A stretch of DNA of 64,000 nucleotides from Culex pipiens pallens (Eukaryota; Arthropoda; Insecta; Diptera; Culicidae), in contig NC_068939.1 in assembly GCF_016801865.2 (NCBI RefSeq), positions 87,329,881 to 87,393,880 of the forward strand. The letters run 5' to 3'. Of the stretch, positions 22,000-33,205 are shown piece after piece. Numbering within the stretch: the first letter of the stretch is position 1; each line of letters opens with the position of its first letter. Under the pieces are notes generated by a model. It was given only the letters and a program-made list of their open reading frames with translations. It made no database searches and had not been told where the DNA came from. The position numbers were made by a program, and so were the translations under genes.

Positions 22000-22690
22000 A
22001 TACACTATTTCGATGCCGGATCTCATATATTTTGATGAAAACGTTGTCCTGATCAATCATGCGACCATCATTAGATGTGTAATCAAAAGGCCTTTCCAAG
22101 AGTATAACAGATTGAAAATCTGACATCCCTATCAAGAGTATATTGATTTGAGGAAGGCAACAACCACCATAAGGTGGATTAAGCAACGTTTAAGCAATTA
22201 TGTTGACTCAATCGAGGATTTTAAGGCTGCATTTCTGAGGAAATCATGAAAAATCGGTACTTTTAAAAGAGCGTAACTCAAAAACTGGCCCGACAAAGAT
22301 TTTCATATTGCACTCTGAGGTCATACCAATCAAATGGTGTATCTTGAGGGGTGTTTTTTTAAATTTATAATAACGGTATTTGAGACACCGTGATTGTTTT
22401 TGCTGGTAACTTTGTCGAAAACTCAAAATCCATATGAATCAACTAATATAGGTTAAATCGTACAACAATAATTTTCCTTCAAAAACTTCCTAAAATTGCT
22501 AGAATAACTGGTCCACTCAAATAGGATGCATATGGTGCATATTGTTTGATCAAAACCTCACTACACACACAGACATTTGCTCAAAACTTGATTCTGAGTC
22601 GATATGTATACGTGAGGGTGGGTTTAGAAGGTCTGATTAACTAGTTCATTTTTCGAGTGGTGAGGAATGCAAAACTTTGAAAACATCAGC
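22000..22690. repeat. Dispersed repeat, related to 42420-42900
   Basis: Shares atcatgcgaccatcatt-type sequence and, near 22590-22670, acttgattctgagtcgatat and gtctgattaa with 42470-42900. No ends defined. Confidence 0.45.
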
Positions 22691-23412
22691 CTTAACCCTC
22701 TAACGCTCATGGTTACTCCAGAGCACCACAAATTTTTGTGTTCAAAATTGAATTTCTCTACAACCATGCATTTTTTCAACCTTGTTCAACCTGCGTTAGT
22801 TTATAAAGAATGTTAGCTTAACACCATTAAAATTTCGTCCAATTTGGTTGATCCAGTAACGAGTAATGGTGAAAAACGTAAAAATCTCAATTTTGATCTG
22901 GGCGGGAAAAGGTTAATGTTAACATGTTTCAGTGTGAGGTGTCTGAAATGGTCCAGCTTGTGATGATACACTATACCTTCCCATTACTATGCAATGGAAT
23001 TCAGAAGGGAAACAATCACCATTTATGTTGGTCCGAGTCGAGATTTGAACCCAGATCTTCCGCTTTCGAGGTGGAAACATAAATACTAGCCTACGCGGCT
23101 CGGTTTAACTTTATTACACCAACTCCATATTGAACGTCGTCTTGGATTGCAGACTCCTTGGCCACTTTAGACGTTTCTAGAGGTCATAGTCGGGTTTAGC
23201 GACCCCAATTTGATTAAAATCGACATGCTGACCACCTTCATACTGTGTGTGATACTTCTCAGTATAGGCGCCATTCTGGAAAATCTCGCTTTCCTTTAGG
23301 AATCCGACTATGTGACTCCGGAGGGTCGAATTAGTCTAGATTTTGTGCAACCTAGCCTGTTACAAATTTTGCCCTTCGACAAACCATGTCCAGGGGTCCA
23401 ACTATATGAACG
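22691..23412. other. No gene; tRNA-like SINE remnant at 22980-23105
   Basis: On the minus strand gccgcgtaggctagtatt and gggttcaaatctcgactcgg read as A and B boxes. The rest is unassigned. Confidence 0.4.
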
Positions 23413-23420
23413 TTATAGAA

Positions 23421-23888
23421 CAGCGGTTCTCAACCTTTTTCGACCAATTCCTTCGAGGAAATTATAAAAAAATGCACTGCTCATGTTTGAAAGAATGTCA
23501 ATGAATTCTGTATCACAGACATTTAGTTCAGCTAATTTTTGAAAACTATAACAAAAATATTCAAGAACTCTTCATGTTTCAAACAATATGAAAATTCAGA
23601 GAAATTAGTTTCATCGAAAAAAGATTCATAATTTTTTAAGTTTTTGCCCGTTATATTTTAGACATTTTCAAAAATAAAACCATTAAAAATGGCAAGGAAA
23701 TTCACATATTTCACAAGAAATTTAAAAATAATTATAAACATTAAACAATGAAAAAAGTGCCCTAGATTTTTTTTTAGTTTTCAGCAATAACGTTCAAAGC
23801 AAACAGTTTCTATTACATCCTCATTCCTCCCCAAGAATGGCCAAATTCCCCCCCCAGTGGGGAATTCCTCACTGGTTGAGAAACACTG
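23421..23888. mobile_element. Short non-autonomous hAT, 468 bp
   Basis: Termini CAGCGGTTCTCAACC and complement of CAGTGTTTCTCAACC. Eight-base flanks ttatagaa and ttttagaa match at seven positions. CAG-starting ends and 8-bp duplications are the hAT signature. Confidence 0.8.
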
Positions 23889-23937
23889 TTTTAGAATACC
23901 TAGATGTTTATTTATTTTTATGATTATTTTAGGCGTC

Positions 23938-24030
23938 ATCCATAAAGTACGTCACGCTCTAGGGGGGAGGGGGGGGTCATCGCAAGCGTGACATAGTGTA
24001 ACAAGGGGGAGAGAGGGGTCCGTGAGACTG
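23938..24030. mobile_element. MITE fragment with G-rich arm
   Basis: ggcgtcatccataaagtacg followed by a G-rich stretch resembles one arm of the Harbinger-like MITEs here; the other end is missing. Confidence 0.45.
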
Positions 24031-24584
24031 TGACAATGATATATCAGTATACTAACATTTCTTCTATAATATGTGAAAATAATTAATGCAGTAATTTTCG
24101 TAGTGTACTAGACTATGCCTCGAAGCATTTTTTAAAATTTAAATTCTAGTTCATTCCGGGAATTTTTCTGGTACTTTTGTACCCGACCCTCTCCGATTTC
24201 AATGAAACTTTTTAGACATGTTATCCTAGCCCTATATAAGCCAATTTTGTGTATATGGAGCCAATCGTACTCAAAAAGAGAAGACGTAAGTTATTTAAAT
24301 ATTTTTGTAATCTGAGATTTAAAAATTACTGTATCTCAAAGCCGTTGCATTGTATCAAAAAGTGTTCAAAGACAAACTTGTAGGAAATAGGACGGGCTTT
24401 CTGAAAAAAATACACTGAAAGAAAAATACACGCCACTTTTATGAGATTTTTAAATTTTTAAGTTTAAAAGTTAAATTTTAAAATGATGTTACGATTTTTT
24501 TTCGCTCAATTTTTTTTTTAAATAGCCTAAGATGTTACAAAATGACTCACGAAAAATGCAGGATGGTATCAAAAATCAAAAAAA
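24031..24584. other. No gene seen; AT-rich
   Basis: Uniformly AT-rich sequence without defined ends or frames. Confidence 0.3.
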
Positions 24585-24945
24585 ATCAAACCATCCACAT
24601 TAACGACCCCCGGGTCTTTTGTGGTCTCTATTGCAAGTTTCTGCTCGAACCTAGGAGTCCGAAGGCTTGAATGGGGAGAGCACCCAAACCTCTTTTTACT
24701 CCAAGGAACCTTCCACCCCAGTGTTTGAACTGACGACCTTTGGATTGCGAGTCCAACCGCCGCCAGCGATTCCACCGGAGTAGGCTTGGTTTGGTGTGTT
24801 GTTTGTACTTATGGCATGGAGAAGACTCCTACCCCTGAAATGACTTAACGGCCTAACAACCAAGGCCGGGACCGACATTTTACTTCCTCATCCGATGGAA
24901 GGTTGCAGCAGATGGGAATCGAACCCAGAATCATCCGCCGCAAAA
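24585..24945 (-). repeat. tRNA-related SINE, most complete copy
   Basis: Read on the minus strand: gggttcgattcccatctgc (B-box-like) near 24920, the cggatgaggaagtaaaatgt body, cgagtccaaccgccgcc region, and the end around gacccccgggtcttttgtgg. It runs uninterrupted through the site where the copy at 14697-15200 has a MITE. Confidence 0.7.
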
Positions 24946-27730
24946 TTACAAAAATCATTTACTGAAACTGTTTTTTTTTAGTGGTTAAACGTCAACTTTC
25001 TTTAAAATAAATAGTGTGAATCGATTCCCCAGACAATTTTACATAAAAGTCTTCATATTGATCATTGTCCTTTGTCCAATCCTTGTGATGAAACAGCGGT
25101 TTTAAAAATAAAAATGTTGAAAAAATAGCTTTTTTGGTTGTTTTTGGCAGTTTTGTTATGACAGACTTGATTTTTTAGTCTCGAAAATATTTTTACCGGA
25201 AAGCTCGTCCGATTTCACATAAGTTTGCCTTCTATAGTAGAAAATGTGAAAAATAACTGTGGAAAAGGTGTCTGTAAAATCATGAAAAAACTAGATACCG
25301 TCATCAGGGGTGACATTGGGTCTGAGAGGTGAGATTGGGTCATACAAATTTCAGCTTTTTGTATGACCCAATCTCAAAATTTGAGCAGTAGAGAGTTAAA
25401 CAAATCACATCCTTTTGTTAATATTTCTTAAGATATACAAACATTTCGTTGCTATTTTGTTGTTGTTATTTATTAAAATTAGGTGGATTCCAGAGTTTTT
25501 TTGAAAAGGACCAATAAACTATTGTCTTTCATATGTTTATAGGACCTAATAAAAAAAACTCTAGGATTGTAGTTTTCAAATTTTTCTGAAAATTCATATA
25601 ATTTAGAATAAAACTGCATCATTAACTCAAAAGTGATGATCATACTAATGAGATAAATATGCAAACATTATCACAGTAATCACAGCATTTGTTTGTTTTG
25701 CCGAGTGGTGGACCACCAATCTTAGATTTTTGGAAATGTTCGCTGTTCAAGTTAAATGAATTGTTTCAACAGATTGTGGAGCAGTAAAAGTTTAGGTTTT
25801 GCTAGCAGTGGTATTACGGCCAAATCGGATTAATAAAGTACCAAAACATTTCATGAATTTATTTTAGGGATTCCTCAATATCAATCTCAACCACAGATTT
25901 CAATTTAAATACGAAAAAATGCACAAGCAGCAACATTTTGTTCTTTATAAAATAAAATCTTGGTCGAGGTTAGTCGTCATTTCAAATGATTTACAAAAAT
26001 GTAGTCCTGAAAATGAGAGAAGTCAGTGTATTTAGTCAGACCAGTAACGAACAAACAAAATTGAAGCAGACAAGGTTCAATCCAAATCATCAAATTGAAA
26101 TGAAACAGTTTAAAAAAAAATATCAGGTCAAAGAAAAATCATATAACATTCCTCAGCCAAATTTTCCTTTTCAACGCTACAACAACAACCAACAAACCAT
26201 CCAGCCATCCATTCCAGCAGCACATGATTTGCCCTCCTTAATGGGCTGCAGAAAATCCAAGTCTTCTTGGTTCCCCTCTCCCTCCATTCCCTTATCAACC
26301 CTCCACCCCACTTCTTCCAATCCATCCCGTTCCGTTTGTTCCGCGGAAGGAACCTAATGTGGAGCAGAAGGCCCATTCAAACACACACACACATAGTCAT
26401 ACACAAGTCCCTTCGCGAGGACCTTTCAGGACAATATTCCCTTCGGTTGTGTCGGTGCAAAAATGGAGAGTGAAATTATGACAGCGACAGTGTCGTGAGC
26501 GTGAGTGTCCACGTTGGAAAAGCAAGAGAGAGTGCTAGGAAATTTTTTTCAAGAGCGGGAGAGCGTGGAAATCTTCAAGGATTCGCGCTCTCACTCTGTG
26601 AGAGGAAAGATTCTCTCGGAAGAGTGTGCTCTCTCAACGGAAACTGAAAACTGACAGACTTGACACTTGTGCTGGCCTGACTGACTGACTGACTGTTGTT
26701 TGTTGAAGCCCAATTTGGGTGGCAGGTGGCCAAGGGGGCGCTTTTAATTAATCTGTATGAATTACCGTATTGATTTTAATTTTTATCGCTTTTGATAACG
26801 ATCGAATCGAACAAGCTAATTTTCTTTGCTTTTTCAAGATTCAAGCTTTCGAATGTCCTTTTTTTCACAGTCAAACTTTTAAGCTCTTCGAAAGCGAACT
26901 TTTTTTCTTCCTTCCAAAAAGGCAAACTTTCTTTTAACGGGAATCAATAAAACATTCATCAGCAGCGATAAGATTATCAGGCACACACACACTCACTCAC
27001 AGACAGGCTCACCGAATCCATGATAAAGAAGAGGATTAGTGTTCGTTTGGCAGTGAGAGGCAAATAAAAGAAAGTAAAAGAAGAAAAATAAAAGTTTCGG
27101 CTGCAGTGTACTGTCGATGGGAAATTTTCACGACACGATGAGAATGTTTGCGCGAGCTTTCCTTTTGTGCTGCAGGTGTGATTCTTTGGGACGTTATGCG
27201 CCAGGCTTTTGGAAGGTGCATTGTCGTGTTATTTAAACCATTATAATGATTAAAATGCTCGTTGGAGAGTTTTGTGGAACTGTAGCAAAAACGCGATAAA
27301 GCAAAACGAATCTTTAAAACTAACGTTTCTTCCTTTCACTAGCGTTGCTTTTGCTTTAAAATAACATAAGTTAATTAATTTACTTTTAAACACCGATATT
27401 ATGTAGAAATCTTATCTTACAACATGAATAAGTATAATCCTCTTAAGGGTGCATAGCAACCAAGAAAGTTGTTGTCTTCTTATTCCAAAATTGACAAATT
27501 TACGGACTGTTACTAATCATTTTGTTGACAATAAATTGTGGGATAAATAAAACATTATATCGATAATTCTCATATTTAAAGAAAAAATGTTTATAACTGC
27601 ATTTTGGGTGCACCAGACTCTGGTTGGTGCGCACCGTTAAACACAAACTTAACTAAGGTGTTCATGACTTCAGACAGGGTAACTTTACTCTTATTCGTGT
27701 TTTGTGTTTTTTTTTTTTTTTTTTTTTTTT
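24946..27730. other. Intronic or intergenic; no gene supported
   Basis: 25331-25375 is a short palindrome (gagattgggtcatacaaa and complement), a MITE core. 25480-25640 has weak similarity to the CTGCCC MITEs. 26380-27240 is less AT-rich with ctgactgactgactgact at 26674 and GAGAGAG runs and may be regulatory. No exon found. Confidence 0.3.
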
Positions 27731-27734
27731 CCAG

Positions 27735-27891
27735 AAATGCCTGTATTATCCAGTACTTTATCCTAGAAATCAAGAGGAAATCCATGTTTTCGCGAAAACT
27801 TAACACGTAGCCTTATGTGTGGGACAAACTTCAAATGCGTTTTTTCAGCTTGCTGTTTTGGCATATGGGACATTAATGCGAACATGGGCAG
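27735..27891. mobile_element. Truncated CTGCCC MITE
   Basis: Matches 55470-55630, including cttaacacgtagccttatgt, and ends GAACATGGGCAG followed by TATA. The left half is missing after a run of about 20 T (27711-27730). Confidence 0.7.
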
Positions 27892-28508
27892 TATAAAAAA
27901 TGCTAGAATTAACGCAAAAATGTGCTATTCATGGATAGTGGTGAACAGGAAAGTTACTGAAAAAATAAGCAGTAGTTCAAGATACCAAATACAACCCAAG
28001 ATCACAATATTCATTGCATAACAATTTTTTTGGCTCAATTTTGAGAAATTTTGCAGAATTATTGTCAGATGTATTTACGATTTCAAAAAAAATGCAGTAA
28101 CTTGGCACTAAATTATTTCGAATTTCCTGACATTTCGCAGTATTTACCAAGTTTTACGGCCGCGGCTTGCGAGAAATTGCAAAAAATCAATAGCCATTGT
28201 AATTTTGTAACCATTCTCCTTTAATTGTATACTAAATACATAAGACTTCAGCAAAATCTGTCCCAAACTTTGCATTTATCAGCTGTTGAAAGGTACATCA
28301 AATCTTAGCTTAGAAAAGTTACTGTATACAAAAAATGATTGAAAATTTATATGTAATGTCTAGAAAATCAGATTTCGAGAAGTGTTCTCATCATTCCAAG
28401 AAATTTAAGGTATTTAAAATCACGACTGATAAAAGGTTTGATTTGACATTTTTAATCTGTTATAAAAAGTAGCCAAATGTCGAGTAAAATAGACGAGTAT
28501 TCAATAAA

Positions 28509-28682
28509 GGGACCATCCATAAACCACGTGGGCACTTTAGGGGGAGGGGGGGGGGTGGTGGTCAGCGATTGTCCACGCTCCATACACAAAATATTTGCTT
28601 TGTATGGAAATTGTCCACGAGAGGGAGAGGAGCGGGGGGTCTAAGATTAAAAAAAGTGTCCACGTGGTTTATGGATGGTCCC
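28509..28682. mobile_element. Harbinger-like MITE, copy 2
   Basis: Palindrome starting GGGACCATCCATAAACCACG, flanked by AAA on both sides. Arms are G-rich. Confidence 0.75.
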
Positions 28683-28930
28683 AAAATTCGTTTATAAAAT
28701 TGCATTATCGATTTTTCAAATTAGGTAATTAAAATACTTCACAATTATATAGTTATTTTAAAGGGTCTGGTACATTAGAACTAAGGTGATGTTTATTTGA
28801 ATGTGTATAACTTATCTCAGTAATTAAGAATCAATATTATATCTAGACTGATTTCAATATATTATTGAATAACTTGCCCAACATATGATAAGAATTTTTT
28901 TTTCTAAAAATCTTTAGAACAATAACATTA

Positions 28931-29266
28931 TAGTCCAGACTCGACTTTCTTGTCGTTTTTTTTTCTTTTTTTTTTGTTTTTAACATCAAATTCGAGTTCT
29001 ACGACCCCATTTTAGTCAAATTTGAATAGTTGATTGCATATCAAGTAAATAAATGCATTTTTTCAATATTTCTTCACCGCCATATTGGCCGCCATCTTGG
29101 AATTAAAAATAATAAATAACTTTAGCTTAGTTTAGCGGTCATGCTTAAGTTTGACAATAAAAAAAGATAACGAAAAAAAAAATTTTTCGTGATTCGATTC
29201 GATCCGAACTTTCGATTACCCGAAGTGATTTTTTTCCGAGGCCTTCGGATAATCGAGTCTGGACTG
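28931..29266. mobile_element. Pogo-like MITE with TA duplication
   Basis: Ends TAGTCCAGACTCGA and complement of CAGTCCAGACTCGA, flanked by TA (28929-28930, 29267-29268). 336 bp. Interior homologous to 12008-12350 and 51150-51570. CAGT-starting ends with TA duplications resemble pogo/Tigger. Confidence 0.75.
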
Positions 29267-29275
29267 TATAAGTAT

Positions 29276-31923
29276 TAGGATGTAACAAAAATGACTTTTT
29301 GGCGGACATTTAGGGGCTGGTTTCGGTGGGCGTACTGAGCTCAAATCCCAAATGTGAGCCTGATTGGACTTAACAGGGGCTGGCGCTTTGAATTTAAATT
29401 TTAAATGGGATTCAGCCCGCAAAAATATATTTTTTTCTTCAAAAAACGACTCCATATGATTTTGCTTGGGCCGATTTTTCAAAAAATTTCCAAACTTCAG
29501 AGTGCTCAGAACTTTAATGTTATTTATACCAAAACATGCGCAAGGATCTGGCATACATGCCAGTTACGTTGGAAATAATCGCTTCAGTGGTCAAAGGCCT
29601 CAAAATTTGACATTATTGAAAAAATGTTTTTTTAGGGGTAAATCCCATTTTAATTTCAAATGCCTTAGCAAATCTAGAAGGTGCTTCTTAATTTTTCCTT
29701 CTCTTGCCAAATCCATTGTTAGAATATCCAATAACTTCAAATTGAATTATAGTACAAATCATAGTTGAAAGGAACTCCAAAGCTCTATTAGGTTATAAGA
29801 AATACGGAATTGTAAATTGATTATTTACTAATACACTCAACCCCCGGTGGTTGGTCACTTTTTCGTTTGAAACTTTTTTAGTTTGTACCCCGTTGGTTGG
29901 TCAAAGCCAAACTAAAAAGCAGGGCTGCGGAGTCGGGTCATATTTCAAACGACTCCGACTCCAACTCCGACTCCGGCTTTCTCAGATTAGCCGACTCCGA
30001 CTCCGACTCCGGCTCCGGCTTTCAACAAATGGTTGGCTCCGACTCCGACTCCGACTCCGACTCCGACTCCGGCCTACCAACTCTAACCGACTCCGACTCC
30101 GACTCCAGCTTTCAACAAATGGTTGGCTCCGACTCCGACTCCGACTCCACATATTTTTAAATGTTTCAAAAGTTAGTTAACTATTATTAGTTTATTATTT
30201 TTAAAACATTGATAAATAGGATTATTTGAATACTCTCTAAGCGTCATGTTTTTCTCAAGAAAAATAAGTTAAGTAAAAGTAAAGTAAAGTAAATAAACGG
30301 AAAAAAAGTTTCTAGGTTACAAGTTTTACACGTTATGGAAACAGAAATCAAAAAATATCTTCAGTTTTAGAGGCATTTTGAGAAGAACAGTTTTGCAAGT
30401 AAATTTGGATTTATTTGCTTAACCTCAAATTTGAAAATATTTTTTTCAAAGCTAATAAATTAAAATATTAAATTGTTATTTTTGAAAGAATAACTAAAAG
30501 AAGCCTGGCCTTAATGATCTATTGAACATTAAAATTCAATTTGCTCACTTTCAGGCTGACATTTGTAAGAAGCACAGTGACAGGCACCTTGTTTTTAAAA
30601 TGACAATTTTAAACGAAACATTTTTTTTTTGTTTTTTTAAGACGTACATGGACATCTCGCCATGGCTGAAGGAGATTATTATTGCAAATCAATGTATCTA
30701 AACAATTTCTTCGTGGAAAGGACGCTTAAGATGTCCTTTTCAAATATCTGTGACATAAAAATTTTTTTACCCTGGAAATTTTTAATTTATTTTAATTTTA
30801 AAATTTTATATACTTTAAAAAGGAGGCACACGATACTTCGTGAATCTTCACCTAAAACGAAGCTTTATGAATGATCTTGCGCCTCCACCAAAATATATGA
30901 AAAAACTTAAAATATAATATAAAACAAATATCCACAAGTTAAATATTTTCTAGGTCACAAATATTTAATTTTTTAAGGTACATTGTTATGCAATGATTAT
31001 CACCTTGCGTCATATTGACGTGGGACATACAGTTTGAGAAAATTCGTACCAGTTGATAATATTTTGATTTTGTTTTTTGTATAATATTTGAAAAATAAAT
31101 TAAAATCCTACAAATAAATTAAAATCCTACAAAACAGTGATTACTATTTTTAATCTTTTTATGTACCTCGTACCAAGACATATGCTATCGGGGTAAAAGA
31201 TGACTGAGTGTGTACTTTTTTTTCAGAAATAACTGGATGAAATTTGGTCAAATTTGAATTGAAAGGGCACTTGAATATAGGAGAAAGGAAGCATTCAAGA
31301 ATCAATTAGATATGTCTGACTACATAACCAATTTTTTTTAATTATGATACTACATACTTGGGTAAGAGGTTATCATTTAGTGATTATAGTGTAATAACAC
31401 AATTAGAGCTTTTCAATTACAGTAAAAAGCTTCAAAAACACAATGGCATCTGATAAATCAATTAAAAATCTAAGATGTTTTGTAAATTAAGCTGTTCTAT
31501 AGGAAATACTGAACAATAAAAAAAAAACATATTTTTTGTTGAATTTAAGATAACTCCGGCTCCGACTCCGACTCCGGGTTATCAGAAATCCTCGGCTCCG
31601 ACTCCGACTCCGACTCCAGCTCTTAAAATTTAGCCGACTCCGGCTCCGACTCCGATTCAGCTGTTAGAGTTTTGACGACTCCGACTCCGACTCCGACTCC
31701 AGGTCCCCAAAAAGACCCGACTCCACCGACTCCGGCTCCGACTCTGACTCCGACTCCACAGCCCTGCTAAAAAGTGACGAACTGTCACTTTTTACACGGC
31801 GCTCACGAACACTAAAAAAAACAAACGTTTGGTAGTGTGTGTGAACTCCGTGTAAAAGGGGTGTCAAACTAAAAAGAGACAGCCCCTGAATGCCCGCCAA
31901 AAATTCACTTTTGTTACATCCTA
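29276..31923. mobile_element. Element with 8-bp duplication, host of a nested hAT
   Basis: Ends TAGGATGTAACAAAAATGAC and complement, followed inward by ggcgggcatt-type sequence and AGGGGCTG on both sides. ATAAGTAT is duplicated at 29268-29275 and 31924-31931. Without the nested element it is about 790 bp. It also contains a cccccggtggttggtcactt phrase seen in part at 46705. The 8-bp duplication fits hAT or P-type elements. Confidence 0.8.
29920..31766. mobile_element. Non-autonomous hAT with subterminal GACTCC arrays
   Basis: Ends CAGGGCTGCGGAGTCGG and complement of CAGGGCTGTGGAGTCGG; CTAAAAAG duplicated at 29912-29919 and 31767-31774. Both ends carry GACTCC hexamer arrays (29949-30150 and 31555-31760) with phased interruptions such as ttcaacaaatggttggctcc. 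The centre (30160-31550) is AT-rich without a transposase. 1847 bp. Confidence 0.88.
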
Positions 31924-31931
31924 ATAAGTAT

Positions 31932-33120
31932 TCTAATAGTTACTCTCATTGTATGCTACAAAAACACCTCCATTATTTGCAAGTGTTGTAGACCACTAAC
32001 CAAGGATTAATTCGGATGACTATTTTTGGCTAACGCTGATCTACACATTGGTTTGTGCTGGTTAACTGGAACAAGTTTCGGTTCAGTTGGTCTTGCTGTG
32101 GTTTGCGCTACATTTGCGGGTGACGATTTCCGGTGACCACTTTCAATTCCAAAGTGGGACGGAAAACTCTCGAAAATCCAACCCGCATGGCATAACTTTT
32201 TGGTTTTGCAGTATGTGAATTTGTGATTTTTTGGTGGAATGCTTGATCCCAAAACCCATTGCAAATTTATATTTTTTGAGCAACTTTTAAAAATGCATGA
32301 GTGATGTAAAGAGGAAATATGTTTTCTTACTAAATTTGAATACAACTTAAAATAAAGACTATGTCTTCGTCATTTCCTCTGAAATAGTCACCTAAAGAAA
32401 ATTCACAATGCGGTTAGTTTCAGCAATTCAACCTCGCCCAGACCTAAATAGTGGGAGGTGCTAGCTGCTTTCCACTTCGTCGGAAGAATTTTCCCCACTC
32501 ACTGACGCGTCGGTAGTGTCAAGCTGGAATTTCCCGCGAAACCCCCGCTCCCCCACTCCACGGGGGAATTCTTTCGTGTCCCCTCTACAACCCACCCTTT
32601 TACTTTACATTTTGCAAAGCCACGTTGAGTGGGGGAGCTGACGAGTGATCGATTTCAAAACAGCTTTGACAACACACCCAGTTGGGTTGGGTTGGGTGTG
32701 TGTGGATAAAGTTTATTTGTTCAACCCCGCGGCCCTGACGAAAACCTTATTTTGAGCCCCGTCAGTCACCGTTTTAGAGCCAGGCCTGGCCGAGCTAATT
32801 TCACATAATTCATCTGTCATGTTTCGCACAGACAGTGTTTTTCCTTTCAATCGCCTTCCGGTCCCGACCCTCTCCAGGGAAAACTCTTGGGACGAAAACA
32901 TCTCCCAGCCAGCAAGCGCCAATAAACTCTCCACATCTTTTGAGATTCTTGGATAAATAAACATTAACAGCATCGGCGGCGGCACAGTTGAGATGCTTTC
33001 GCACTTTATACTCACTGTTTGGTGTCGTCGTCGTCGCCGTCGCGTTTTCCACGCGATTTTCCACCCGCCGCCGCTGACCTAGCCAATTTCTTTAGCCGGA
33101 TACGGGTCAGGGGTCTTCAA
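31932..33120. other. Downstream of the P450; no gene supported
   Basis: 32430-33090 is GC-richer, with short open frames but no splice-bounded exon. It includes gttgggttgggttgggtgtg at about 32679-32700. Confidence 0.3.
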
Positions 33121-33154
33121 ACAGTTTTAGTTAAAAATGCAGGTATTTTTCAAT

Positions 33155-33160
33155 TTTATT
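33155..33160 (-). terminator. Poly(A) signal of the P450 gene
   Basis: AATAAA on the minus strand, about 45 bases after the P450 stop codon (TAG, 33206-33208). Confidence 0.5.
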
Positions 33161-33205
33161 ATTTTTTCTTTGTTTTAAGTTTAATTACAAAGCGATATTA
33201 CTGAA

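Noticed and set aside
29851..30180. Ser-Asp or Arg-Leu repeat proteins
   Set aside because: They are translations of the GACTCC hexamer array within hAT ends.
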